Shown here one piece after another: positions 45,880-53,947 of a stretch of 64,000 nt of DNA. The notes under the pieces were generated by a model, which was given only the letters and a program-made list of their open reading frames with translations, was not told where the DNA came from and did no database searches. The translations under genes and the position numbers were made by a program. Source of the DNA: Marinomonas sargassi. Its GTDB lineage: Bacteria > Pseudomonadota > Gammaproteobacteria > Pseudomonadales > Marinomonadaceae. Position 1 is the stretch's first letter. Each line of letters begins with the position of its first letter. The stretch covers positions 620,001-684,000 of the forward strand of contig NZ_JAOVZB010000001.1 of NCBI RefSeq assembly GCF_025716875.1. Reading direction: 5' to 3'.

Positions 45880-46087
45880 CCTATTTCAGGACGGGACATC
45901 TTTAGATAACAAGCAGTTTAGAAAGGAATTCCACTTTATGGTGGCCCTTTATAAAGCAATAAAGGGCTAAGAAAAAATATAAATTCGCCTCTACCCCTAA
46001 TATAAGCGATGAAAATTTTCTCATGTTATAGTTCACACTTACCATTTTATTAATCAATAACGAGACCATGTATATTGTAGGTATTTA

Positions 46088-46984
46088 ATGAAAATAGGCT
46101 TTGATATTGGCGGCTCTAAAACGGAAATCTGTGCCATTTCCCGCAAAGGAATTTTGTTATTTCAACATCGTACATATACTCCCTCTTCTTACTCTGAACT
46201 ACTGACTTTAATTGATAAATTAACAAAATTAGCAAAAGAAAAAACAAAAAAACCAACACAATCTATCGGCATTGGGTTACCAGGAAGCCTTAGCAAAAAA
46301 AACCAACTTATTAAGAACTCCAACCTACTCTATCTTAATGGCCAAGACCTAAAAAGCGATCTTGAGGCTCTTCTAGACGGCCAAGTTCATATTGCTAATG
46401 ATGCCAATTGCTTTACATTATCTGAAGCTACCGATGGAGCAGCCAACACAGGAAAAGTTGTCTTTGGAGCCATATTAGGTACAGGTTGCGGAGGCGGGCT
46501 AGTCATAGACAAAAAGCTATTAGTAGGAGTAAATGCTATTAGCGGTGAATGGGGGCACAACCCTTTACCGGGATATTTTCCAGAGTATGATGGCCCTGAA
46601 AGGTTATGCTATTGCGGTCGAAAAAATTGTATTGAGCAATTTATTTCAGGTCGTGGCTTAGAACTTAGTTATAAACAGGTAACAGGGAAAGTACTCTCGG
46701 CAAAAGCACTAATGCAAAGCTTACCTCACAATACAAATGCGAAGAAGTGCTATACGCGCCTTATAGATCAAATGGCGAGAAGCTTCGCAAGCATAATCAA
46801 TACCTTAGACCCAGATACAATTGTAATAGGCGGAGGGTTATCTAATATCAACTCGCTATACAAAGATCTACCCAATGCCATGCTACCCTATATTTTTTCC
46901 GATAGCGTAGACACGAAAATTGTTCAAGCAAAATTCGGTGACAGTAGCGGCGTACGCAGGGCAGCTTGGTTAAATGAAGTATAA
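46088..46984 (+). CDS. ROK-family sugar kinase (fructokinase/NagK-like)
   Basis: The 298-residue protein has the N-terminal ATP-binding GFDIGGSKTEI, the ROK signature GAILGTGCGGGLVI, the substrate EWGHNP, and the zinc motif CYCGRKNCIEQFISGRG. The layout matches E. coli Mak (manno-fructokinase) and NagK, which differ little in these motifs. The product is a hexose 6-phosphate. No sugar transporter or regulator is adjacent, so the substrate is undecided. An AGG ribosome site is near the ATG. Confidence 0.87.
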   Translation: MKIGFDIGGSKTEICAISRKGILLFQHRTYTPSSYSELLTLIDKLTKLAKEKTKKPTQSIGIGLPGSLSKKNQLIKNSNLLYLNGQDLKSDLEALLDGQVHIANDANCFTLSEATDGAANTGKVVFGAILGTGCGGGLVIDKKLLVGVNAISGEWGHNPLPGYFPEYDGPERLCYCGRKNCIEQFISGRGLELSYKQVTGKVLSAKALMQSLPHNTNAKKCYTRLIDQMARSFASIINTLDPDTIVIGGGLSNINSLYKDLPNAMLPYIFSDSVDTKIVQAKFGDSSGVRRAAWLNEV

Positions 46985-47031
46985 ACAGCCATATTGCTCA
47001 TTTTATAAACCCTTAAGACACTGGGTAATCT

Positions 47032-47295
47032 ATGTTCTCCCAAGAAGATTTAATACAAGTAGCACGTCAGACTATGCCTTTTGGCAAGTACCAAGGTCGA
47101 ATTTTAATCGATCTACCAGAGGCTTATTTATTATGGTTTGCCCATAAAGGTTGGCCAACAGGCAATTTAGGCCAGTGGTTACAGCTTGCTTTGGAGATTA
47201 AGATAAACGGTTTAGAAAAGCTGGTTGAGCCGTTACGGCTGCCTGTTGAGAAGAAAAGTGACGAACCTAAAGTACGTATTCGATTTGACGATTAG
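47032..47295 (+). CDS. DUF3820 family protein
   Basis: The 87-residue protein matches DUF3820/YpeB-like proteins: TMPFGKYQGRILIDLPEAYLLWFAHKGWPTGNLGQWLQLALEIKINGLEKLVEPLR. Some relatives are fused to exonuclease domains, which hints at nucleic-acid association; the stand-alone form has no known role. It follows the ROK kinase by 47 bases on the same strand. Confidence 0.85.
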   Translation: MFSQEDLIQVARQTMPFGKYQGRILIDLPEAYLLWFAHKGWPTGNLGQWLQLALEIKINGLEKLVEPLRLPVEKKSDEPKVRIRFDD

Positions 47296-47310
47296 CCCTT
47301 TCACCTATCA

Positions 47311-47775
47311 CTAGCTTTTTGAAAATGGAGGAAGGGAGTAAAACAGCACGCCTTCTTTTTCTTCTTTCAGAATAAAACCTAACTTATCTGCCACTTTAAT
47401 AGACGCTATGTTTTCGCATTTGATCTGCGCCATCAAAGAGCTTTCAAAACTAGTGATAAAGGCACGCAGCATCCTATAAGCTATTCCTTTTCCGCGCATT
47501 TCTGGCGCCACAGTCCACGATAGTTCCCATACATTTTCTGTTGTGTCCGTAACGACATCCGCTCGACAGGTACCTACCGCAACACCATCAATTTCTGCGA
47601 TCCATAATTGGCGCTTATCGGGTATTGCGAGTGAATGTTCCAGCCACGTGATGTGCTGTTCTAGGCTAATGATATCTTGATTATGAGAAGCCAATCTTGT
47701 TTCTGTATCATTTCGCCATGCTAGTAATACGTTCGCATCCTCTAGGCTTGCTGGGCGCAAATAAATATCTTTCAT
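47311..47775 (-). CDS. GNAT-family N-acetyltransferase
   Basis: The 154-residue protein has the RimJ/RimL-like opening IYLRPASLEDANVLLAWRNDTETR and the acetyl-CoA-binding loop VAPEMRGKGIAYRMLRAFI. The closing IKCENIASIKVADKLGFILKEE is also typical. The acceptor is unknown (protein N-terminus, aminosugar or antibiotic are all possible). The ribosome site is weak. Confidence 0.85.
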   Translation of the reverse strand: MKDIYLRPASLEDANVLLAWRNDTETRLASHNQDIISLEQHITWLEHSLAIPDKRQLWIAEIDGVAVGTCRADVVTDTTENVWELSWTVAPEMRGKGIAYRMLRAFITSFESSLMAQIKCENIASIKVADKLGFILKEEKEGVLFYSLPPFSKS

Positions 47776-47829
47776 TTATATCTAACTTCGTCGACTAATA
47801 AAGATTAAGAATATACGGTATTGCGCCCA

Positions 47830-47855
47830 TAAAAAAGCCAGCAACAATGCTGACT
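47830..47855 (-). terminator. Terminator of fagA-fumC (minus strand)
   Basis: On the minus strand, AGTCAGCA pairs with TGCTGGCT (one G-T pair) over a four-base loop and runs into TTTTTT. It is about 25 bases beyond the fumC stop. Confidence 0.75.
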
Positions 47856-47878
47856 CTTGGGTTACTACCTATTACTTC

Positions 47879-49255
47879 TTATAAACCACCATGGGTCAAC
47901 TTAGCAGGGTCAAGCAAAGCTAATAGCTCATCACGGCTTAGCTCGGTTTCTTCTTCTGCAACGTCTACTACAGGGCGTTTTTCTTTATAAGCTTTTTTCG
48001 CAATCTCAGCTGCTTTCCCATAACCGATAATTGGGTTTAAAGCTGTTACAAGTATTGGATTACGGTGTAGAGCTTCATTCAACTTTTCTTCGTTCACAGT
48101 TAATGTCGCAATCGCATTATCCGCAAGTAGCTGACCGCTATTAGCCAACAGTTTAATGCTATCTAATAGATTCTTCGCAACCATTGGCAACATTACATTC
48201 AACTCGAAGTTACCTGATTGACCGCCAATTGTAATCGCCGCATCATTACCAACAACCTGTGCTGCAACCATAGCTGTCGCTTCAGGAATCACTGGGTTTA
48301 CTTTACCCGGCATGATGGAAGAACCCGGCTGCAATGCTTGCAAGGTAATTTCACCTAAGCCAGCCAATGGGCCAGAGTTCATCCAGCGTAAATCATTGGC
48401 AATTTTCATGTAAGTCACAGCCACGGCCTTCAACTGACCAGATAGTGCAACCGCTGTATCTTGAGAGCCAATTAAGGCAAAGAAGTTTTTACCCGGCTCA
48501 AAAGTTACTTTACTGAGATCAGAAAGCTCTTTTGCAAAAATGGCAGCGAACTCTGGGTGCGCATTAATACCTGTTCCTACCGCAGTACCACCTTGAGCAA
48601 GTTGGTTCGTTTTGCCTGCTATGTAGTTCAAATTATCTATGTTGTCTTGAAGCTGAGCCGCCCAAGCTTCAAAGGTTTGGTCAAGGCGAACCGGCATGGC
48701 ATCCATTAAATGCGTACGACCTGTTTTTGTGAAACCCGATAAGGACTCACCTTTTTTCAGAATCGTATCGCGTAAATGAATCAATGATGGCAATAGGTGC
48801 CCCGTCAATTCTAGTGTAGCACTGACGTGAATAGCGCTAGGAATCACATCATTACTACTTTGGCCAAAGTTCACGTGGTCATTTGGGTTTACAGCAGAGC
48901 CATAATACGCCGTTGCTAGGGTAGCAATTACCTCATTGGCATTCATGTTAGAACTGGTGCCCGAGCCTGTCTGAAACACATCGACAGGGAAGTGCTGCAT
49001 GATATCTTCGCCTTCTAATAACTCATTACAAGCATTTTGAATGGCTTGAGAGAGTTCGGGCGTTAAGCATTCTAAAGCTTCATTTGCACGAGCCGCGGCG
49101 GATTTGATAAGTATTAATGATCGAATGAAAGCTTCTGGGAGAGGGTCACCACTAACAGGGAAGTTATTGATGGCTCTTTGTGTTTGTGCGCTATACAGAG
49201 CATTTTCTGGAACGCTCAATTCACCCATACTGTCTTTTTCAATACGCATTTTCAT
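47879..49255 (-). CDS. fumC: Class II fumarate hydratase
   Basis: The 458-residue iron-free fumarase interconverts fumarate and malate in the TCA cycle. The superfamily signature GSSIMPGKVNP is intact, with the substrate-binding TGSGTSSNMNANEV, FGQSSND and GRTHLMDAMPV. Because it needs no Fe-S cluster, it replaces FumA-type enzymes during iron limitation or oxidative stress. The gene upstream resembles FagA and carries tandem Fur-like boxes, matching the Pseudomonas fagA-fumC arrangement. There is no sodA downstream here. Confidence 0.96.
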   Translation of the reverse strand: MKMRIEKDSMGELSVPENALYSAQTQRAINNFPVSGDPLPEAFIRSLILIKSAAARANEALECLTPELSQAIQNACNELLEGEDIMQHFPVDVFQTGSGTSSNMNANEVIATLATAYYGSAVNPNDHVNFGQSSNDVIPSAIHVSATLELTGHLLPSLIHLRDTILKKGESLSGFTKTGRTHLMDAMPVRLDQTFEAWAAQLQDNIDNLNYIAGKTNQLAQGGTAVGTGINAHPEFAAIFAKELSDLSKVTFEPGKNFFALIGSQDTAVALSGQLKAVAVTYMKIANDLRWMNSGPLAGLGEITLQALQPGSSIMPGKVNPVIPEATAMVAAQVVGNDAAITIGGQSGNFELNVMLPMVAKNLLDSIKLLANSGQLLADNAIATLTVNEEKLNEALHRNPILVTALNPIIGYGKAAEIAKKAYKEKRPVVDVAEEETELSRDELLALLDPAKLTHGGL

Positions 49256-49270
49256 TCTTAATTCGTGTCC

Positions 49271-49630
49271 TTATTGTTGTTCACTAGGAGAGAGGAAGTA
49301 ACGATTCAGAGTACGCAAGCTATGCTCCATTTTGAAATAATGGCGCGCATCTTGGTAAGTTACGATGAGGCACTTAAATTTGGATAAAGGGGAATAGACC
49401 CTGTCTAAACAAGTCTGACGCCAATGGGATGGAACACTTGAGTCACACATGGTATTTAACAGAACATAGAATACTCTTTCATGCAGTGCAGCAGCATCAG
49501 GAATACTGAGCTTTTCTGCGTACTGCTCCATCAATTCCAAGTATTGATATAGCAATTCTGGCGAGTCGCAACATTGTCCCGACTGAATGGCTTGCTCTAG
49601 TGCAGAAAATGGAACCAAATAGCGAGTCAT
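49271..49630 (-). CDS. FagA-like Fur-associated small protein
   Basis: The 119-residue soluble protein contains LVPFSALEQAIQSGQCCDSPELLYQYLELMEQYAEKL and YHFKMEHSLRTLNRYFL-type helices. It lies 15 bases upstream of fumC behind a GGGAGG ribosome site, with two Fur-box-like sequences in its promoter. This is the arrangement of fagA ('Fur-associated gene') in Pseudomonas aeruginosa fagA-fumC-sodA. Identity is inferred mainly from context and size; the function of FagA itself is unknown. The ATG at 49630 is preferred over an upstream extension with a hydrophobic, unsupported leader. Confidence 0.65.
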   Translation of the reverse strand: MTRYLVPFSALEQAIQSGQCCDSPELLYQYLELMEQYAEKLSIPDAAALHERVFYVLLNTMCDSSVPSHWRQTCLDRVYSPLSKFKCLIVTYQDARHYFKMEHSLRTLNRYFLSPSEQQ

Positions 49631-49656
49631 GATCTTCCCTCCCATCAAAATATAAA

Positions 49657-49671
49657 TGATAACTATTATCA
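49657..49671 (-). promoter_or_regulatory. Fur box, promoter-proximal, of fagA-fumC
   Basis: TGATAACTATTATCA is a perfect inverted repeat (TGATAA/TTATCA) and matches 14 of 15 positions of the Fur 7-1-7 consensus. It is 27 bases before the fagA start. Confidence 0.8.
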
Positions 49672-49705
49672 ATATTAGACAATACTGAACTCGTGTCAAC
49701 ACGAT

Positions 49706-49720
49706 TGATAACTATTATTA
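49706..49720 (-). promoter_or_regulatory. Second Fur-box-like site of fagA-fumC
   Basis: TGATAACTATTATTA repeats the first box with a changed end, 49 bases further upstream. Tandem boxes suggest tight iron repression. Confidence 0.6.
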
Positions 49721-49810
49721 TTTAATTTTCATAACGCTGACTTGAATCACATTCTTATCATTTGCAAAAAAGGGAGGAACGAAGGCTGCTATTTATTAGT
49801 CGCCTAACAA

Positions 49811-49845
49811 AAAAGCCCCTGTTAACTTTCCATTAACAGGGGCTT
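49811..49845 (-). terminator. Terminator of the mscS-DUF1439 transcript (minus strand)
   Basis: AAGCCCCTGTTAA (49813-49825) pairs perfectly with TTAACAGGGGCTT (49833-49845). On the minus strand the stem is followed by TTTTTTG. It lies just after the lipoprotein stop. Confidence 0.9.
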
Positions 49846-49863
49846 AAGGTGGGATATTTAGTA

Positions 49864-50448
49864 CTAAAAAATGGATAGTTCAATCGTATCTTCTTTAATG
49901 ATGATGTCTTTCACTAAAGAAGCAGCTGTTTTTTCAAACGGCGAGTGATTGAGAATGTATACGGGGTGAGTGTCAAAATACTTAACCAAAGCCTTTTCTA
50001 ACTCTCCATGAACAGAACCTAACGCAGAGCTAAGCATTTTGTCGGTAAAGCTGGTGCCTTGTACTTTTACCTCAGTGATACGTGGAGAGGTTAAGTACAG
50101 TCTATCTTCTTCTATTCTCACGCCCGATTCAAACGATGGTTCCACACTCGCAGAAATCGATATTTTCTGACCAAAAGCGGTTAACACGCCTTCTAAGTTG
50201 GTATCTAAATCGACTAAAACCAAACCACCATCTCGTGCTGTTAAATCAACATCGGCTTTCTTAACCACCAAATCAATATCCAAAGCATTACCTTCGACCA
50301 ATAAGGATATTTGGTTGCTTTGGGGCTCAGCGAGTAGCTTCTCCACTTCTTGATTTATCTCAGTCTCACTCACTAAGAAGCTGTTACAGCCAGTCATCAA
50401 TAAAGCTGATGTTATTGTGAAAAATATATAAATAGCACGCCTAAGCAT
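49864..50448 (-). CDS. DUF1439 family lipoprotein
   Basis: The 194-residue protein has a lipoprotein signal (ITSALLMTGC, Cys near 21). The mature domain fits DUF1439 (SETEINQEVEKLLAEP, ADVDLTARDGGLVLVDLDTNLEGVLTAFGQKISISASVEPSFE), a lipid-binding BPI/TULIP-like fold in structural surveys. A periplasmic lipid-handling role is possible but unproven. The ATG at 50448 has GGAG eight bases upstream, and the gene overlaps mscS by eight bases, so it is translated with it. Confidence 0.85.
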   Translation of the reverse strand: MLRRAIYIFFTITSALLMTGCNSFLVSETEINQEVEKLLAEPQSNQISLLVEGNALDIDLVVKKADVDLTARDGGLVLVDLDTNLEGVLTAFGQKISISASVEPSFESGVRIEEDRLYLTSPRITEVKVQGTSFTDKMLSSALGSVHGELEKALVKYFDTHPVYILNHSPFEKTAASLVKDIIIKEDTIELSIF

Positions 50449-51316
50449 CTGCCTTTTCTCCTGAAAAGCTAGCATTCCGTTCTTCATACCAAAAGCGCAT
50501 AAAGTCCTCTGTCACCTTTTGCTCTATCTGCACTGCCTCTTCCGTTGGACAGAATAAAGATACGGTAAAGATGTTAAAACCTTCTGGCGTGGTGGTAATA
50601 CGAACTTTTGGCTCAGGGCCAGAAATATCAATATCCAAACGCTTCTCTATTAAACTGTTATAACGAATAGCGACTTCCCTAAAGTGTTCACTGTATGCCA
50701 ATACTTTATCTAGCACTTTATCTTTTATAGTAAACAAGTTCACTTCATCAGTCTGTCTAGAGATTGAAAAGGTATGAGTTACATAGCGGCGCATGTAATT
50801 TAAGTTTTGTACGGTATTGGTTAGCAACGCGCTATTCGGAACAACCGTTGTGCGCCCGGTATAATCGTAGCTTCCACCCTTCAAATCCACTTCAAACAAG
50901 GTAGTTGACAACCAATCACTATCTGTCACTTCACCTTCAAAATTGGCAATACGTACCCAGTCCCCAACCCTGTAAGGACTAGTGCTCGCTCGATAAAGGG
51001 CACCAATAAGGCAAGCAATAAACTCCTTAGTTGCAAGCACCAAGGCCACCATGAAGGCCGCAACAGAAATAGCAAAATTCTGTAATTCTGAGGCCCATAT
51101 AATCACCAGCCCTACAACAAGTAGAAAGTTAAATGCATTATCAATCGCATTAATCCGCTGGCGCTTTATATCATTATCAATTTTGGGATTGGCGCGAATA
51201 AGGCTAGGGGTGTAACGCCTAAAAATATAAAAAACCAACAACGCCACCAGCGTCAGAATGACATTACGGTTTTCTTTAATGGTATTTAAATCGACCTGAG
51301 ATAGATCAAAACTCAT
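50441..51316 (-). CDS. MscS-family mechanosensitive ion channel
   Basis: The 291-residue protein has three or so membrane helices (about 15-35, 60-80, 85-120), with the pore-lining MscS region FMVALVLATKEFIACLIGALYRASTSPYRVGDWVRIANFEGEV, then the beta and alpha-beta cytoplasmic domains. It lets ions escape under hypo-osmotic shock, relevant for a marine organism. The ATG at 51316 has GAGGGAA upstream. It is co-transcribed with the DUF1439 lipoprotein. Confidence 0.9.
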   Translation of the reverse strand: MSFDLSQVDLNTIKENRNVILTLVALLVFYIFRRYTPSLIRANPKIDNDIKRQRINAIDNAFNFLLVVGLVIIWASELQNFAISVAAFMVALVLATKEFIACLIGALYRASTSPYRVGDWVRIANFEGEVTDSDWLSTTLFEVDLKGGSYDYTGRTTVVPNSALLTNTVQNLNYMRRYVTHTFSISRQTDEVNLFTIKDKVLDKVLAYSEHFREVAIRYNSLIEKRLDIDISGPEPKVRITTTPEGFNIFTVSLFCPTEEAVQIEQKVTEDFMRFWYEERNASFSGEKADA

Positions 51317-51401
51317 TAGTATTCCCTCTTTTTCCAGCATGCAACTTTACCAACCATTACCTTTATCGACAAACAAAAGCACTGGACAAGGTAAAATTTT
51401 A

Positions 51402-51421
51402 TACTGTATATTTATACAGTA
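51402..51421 (+). promoter_or_regulatory. LexA (SOS) box upstream of yebG
   Basis: TACTGTATATTTATACAGTA matches the LexA consensus TACTG(TA)5CAGTA except at the centre and has the invariant CTG-N10-CAG. It lies 20 bases before the yebG start, so it should block its promoter until DNA damage. Confidence 0.93.
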
Positions 51422-51441
51422 TAAAATTTTGGAGGTGAGAT

Positions 51442-51861
51442 ATGCCTGTAATCATTCAATATGTTGTTGAACGTGGTGGAAAAACAAAAATGACTTTTAC
51501 ATCCAAATCGGAAGCGGATGCCTACGATAAGCTACTCGATACAGCTGAAAGGCTAGATGAGTTTCTAGCACAAAGCGACTTAATGGAAAACCCAATAGAA
51601 CGCGAAGCCCTAGCTATGTATCTTGCTGAAAATAAAGATGAGCTGCTGGTTTCCCTAGGAAACAAAAAAGCCAGTACTAAAAGAAGTAAGCCAAGTACGA
51701 GCTCAAATGAATCGTCTTCCCAACTTCGCTTAACCGACACAGCGCCCCAAAAGCCTCTAGAAGATCTTGTTATAGAACCCGATGAAGAAGCTATTTATCA
51801 AGAGGAAGAAAGCACAGTAATCTTTGATCAGGATGATGTAGAAAGTAGCCATGCGGCTTAA
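51442..51861 (+). CDS. yebG: YebG-family SOS-induced protein
   Basis: The 139-residue protein has a YebG-like N-terminal domain (VIIQYVVERGGKTKMTFTSKSEADAYDKLLDTAERLDEFLAQS) and a long, acidic, Ser/Glu-rich tail (about 85-139) that is absent from the 96-residue E. coli protein. YebG is DNA-damage-inducible and of uncertain function. The LexA box directly upstream confirms SOS control. GGAGG precedes the ATG. Confidence 0.9.
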   Translation: MPVIIQYVVERGGKTKMTFTSKSEADAYDKLLDTAERLDEFLAQSDLMENPIEREALAMYLAENKDELLVSLGNKKASTKRSKPSTSSNESSSQLRLTDTAPQKPLEDLVIEPDEEAIYQEEESTVIFDQDDVESSHAA

Positions 51862-51887
51862 CGATTCAACCGAAATCAAACAATATT

Positions 51888-51920
51888 AATAGCAAGGCTA
51901 TCAAAAGCCGCCTTGCTATT
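51888..51920. terminator. Hairpin between convergent yebG and alginate lyase genes
   Basis: AATAGCAAGGC (51888-51898) pairs perfectly with GCCTTGCTATT (51910-51920). No T run follows on either side; it probably serves both converging transcripts. Confidence 0.55.
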
Positions 51921-51944
51921 ATCGCACAATCTGTTGTTTCAGCA

Positions 51945-53009
51945 TTATTCTGGCAAGCTTGATTCACTCAACGTCAGTTCAGAAAAAGACACGCTGACAT
52001 AATCGCCATTTTCTTTGTCTACTTTCCATTTACCCGAGCCATCACAAGCAGCATACCAGATACCTTCTTGGTCTTTCGTGCTGCATTGGTTATAGGCGCC
52101 AGCTTTGAAATACATAAAGTCTTCTGCATAGCCATTAGGGTGATCTTTTTCATCCACTTTCCCATAAGCATCGACATTGTTTGCTAAGTTAATTTGATAC
52201 TTCACTGTGGCTTTTTTCGGTGAAGAGAAAGTCAGGTACATCATGTTGCCATGGACATTCACTTCATAACTAAAACTTTCCCCTAAGGCGATACCTTGCT
52301 CCCCTGGCTCATTTGGGTTTTCCCATGTATTGCCCCAAACAGGGTAGGCAATATCGGTTCTATTTGGGTCATTCTTTGGAAGATTACGTTCGTAGTTCCA
52401 GAATACTGAGCCTTTTTCATGGTGCGGCCATTTTTTATAGTAAATTTTAAGTGGCTCATTCCCCCAGCCAAAGCCCTTTCCATTGCTAATTTGCAGTAGG
52501 TTTTTATCTGCGTGAATTTGCCCAACGACTACAGAATAAGCCGGCGGTTTATTTGGATGACCTGCTCTCTTAGCCACATGGTTCACTTTCAATGTGGCAT
52601 TCAACTTACCACCAAATACGGCCCCTTTAGGGTTAGTCGGTAAGGCGAAGTTATTTCTAGGGGACTTGGTATCAATACTACGAATATCACCGCGAATCAT
52701 CTGGCGTAATTCGCTACGAGTATTAGATGAGCCTGATGTTGTAGCGGCTTTATTCGGCGCAGCAAACACCATTTCACCACTATTATTTAGATAGAAAAAG
52801 TCAGAGTGTGAATAACTTCTTAGCTGCCTAGCGCTTTTCTCATCAATTTTACCGTCATTATTTCTGTCCATCGGTAAAGTAATCTTCCAATGGCTCAGGT
52901 CAAAATTATCGGCGGGTATTGGTTTGTCTCCGGAACGGCCATCAGCAGCGCAGCCAACTAAAAACAAAGTAGATAAAGCAAAAAAGGGAAGTTTTTTATA
53001 ACGGTACAT
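51945..53009 (-). CDS. Polysaccharide lyase family 7 alginate lyase, lipoprotein
   Basis: The 354-residue enzyme has a lipoprotein signal (ALSTLFLVGC, Cys20). The single PL7 jelly-roll domain shows the three conserved regions: RSELRQM (about 98-104), VVVGQIHA with the QIH triplet, and YFKAGAYNQ. It cleaves alginate by beta-elimination at the cell surface. QIH rather than QVH has been linked to activity on G-containing blocks. It lies alone, without other alginate-use genes in the window, and fits life on brown algae. Confidence 0.92.
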   Translation of the reverse strand: MYRYKKLPFFALSTLFLVGCAADGRSGDKPIPADNFDLSHWKITLPMDRNNDGKIDEKSARQLRSYSHSDFFYLNNSGEMVFAAPNKAATTSGSSNTRSELRQMIRGDIRSIDTKSPRNNFALPTNPKGAVFGGKLNATLKVNHVAKRAGHPNKPPAYSVVVGQIHADKNLLQISNGKGFGWGNEPLKIYYKKWPHHEKGSVFWNYERNLPKNDPNRTDIAYPVWGNTWENPNEPGEQGIALGESFSYEVNVHGNMMYLTFSSPKKATVKYQINLANNVDAYGKVDEKDHPNGYAEDFMYFKAGAYNQCSTKDQEGIWYAACDGSGKWKVDKENGDYVSVSFSELTLSESSLPE

Positions 53010-53219
53010 AATGGTCTCTTACATGGATTATTTTTTCTTATTCGTGCCATCCTATGCATTGCTCTACTATACGGTGTTTTTTTCCTCGTTCAAAGTAGAG
53101 TGATAAGTATGCAAGAACCATGGAAATGCAGAGTTACAACAAACCTTTCTTCACCTAGACCTTTCAATCCTGTGTGATGCCCCTAACAATGACCACATAC
53201 TATTTTGAGTGGTTTTATT

Positions 53220-53867
53220 ATGAGCAACACATTAGATATTAAATTTGTATCCGACATTATGTGCCCTTGGTGCGTTGTCGGGCTAGGTAACCTAAACAAA
53301 GCCCTTGCGGAACTTGGCGACACTGTCAGCACGGATATTGCCTTTGAGCCTTTTGAATTGAACCCAAATATGCCGCCCGAGGGACAGGGTTTCACTGAAC
53401 ACATTTTAGAAAAATACGGTATTTCTGAGCAGCAATCCCAAGAAAATAGAGCCATGATCCAAGCTCGTGGCAAAGAACTCGATTTTGACTTCAATTTCAA
53501 AGATGAAAGCCGCATGCGTAATTCATTCGATGCTCACAGGTTGCTGCACTGGGCGCAGTTGAAAGGCAAACAAGCCGAACTAAAAATGGCATTGTTTGTG
53601 GCGCATTTCACTAACAACCTAGATGTCAGTAACCATGAAGTATTAACTAAGGTTGCCGAACAAGTTGGCCTAGATGAAAATGACGCTTTACAGGTTTTAA
53701 CGAATCAAGAGTTTTCCGAAGAAGTACGTCAGCAGCAAGCAGTGTGGCAGCAAAGTGGTATTAGCTCTGTACCCACCGTCATCATCAACAACAAGTACGC
53801 TATTTCGGGTGGGCAACCTGCTGAAGTATTTAAACAAGCGTTAGAAGAGATCATGACGAAAGACTAA
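53220..53867 (+). CDS. FrnE-like DsbA-family oxidoreductase
   Basis: The 215-residue cytoplasmic protein has a thioredoxin-fold DsbA domain with the active site CPWC (IKFVSDIMCPWCVVG), a helical insertion (about 60-150) and the cis-proline region SSVPTVIINNKYAISGGQP. No signal peptide is seen. FrnE-like proteins act as disulfide isomerases or in stress tolerance; 2-hydroxychromene-2-carboxylate isomerases are related. The ATG at 53220 is used; the longer frame begins with TTG. Confidence 0.9.
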   Translation: MSNTLDIKFVSDIMCPWCVVGLGNLNKALAELGDTVSTDIAFEPFELNPNMPPEGQGFTEHILEKYGISEQQSQENRAMIQARGKELDFDFNFKDESRMRNSFDAHRLLHWAQLKGKQAELKMALFVAHFTNNLDVSNHEVLTKVAEQVGLDENDALQVLTNQEFSEEVRQQQAVWQQSGISSVPTVIINNKYAISGGQPAEVFKQALEEIMTKD

Positions 53868-53893
53868 GCAACTCTACGACAAAACGAGAACCC

Positions 53894-53941
53894 ACTTACT
53901 AGGAATAATACGGACTTATCTCTGTATTATTCCTAGTAAGT
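53894..53941. terminator. 18-bp perfect hairpin between convergent genes
   Basis: ACTTACTAGGAATAATAC (53894-53911) pairs perfectly with 53924-53941 across a 12-base loop. There is no clear T run on either strand, though the stem is very stable and well placed between the converging FrnE and GNAT genes. Confidence 0.65.
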
Positions 53942-53947
53942 TGGGGC

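Larger units (their letters stand above)
45346..45898 (-). mobile_element. Decayed IS3-family insertion sequence (internal deletion)
   Basis: On the minus strand, an OrfA-like fragment (starting at 45879) is followed by an OrfB C-terminal fragment ending near 45378. The middle of the element, including most of the DDE core, is missing. The outer edge reads TGTCCCGTCCTGAAATAGG from 45898, a typical TG-starting IS3-type terminal repeat. A loosely matching end (GACG...GGGCA) may lie at 45346. No clear target-site duplication is seen. The region is non-functional. Confidence 0.72.
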
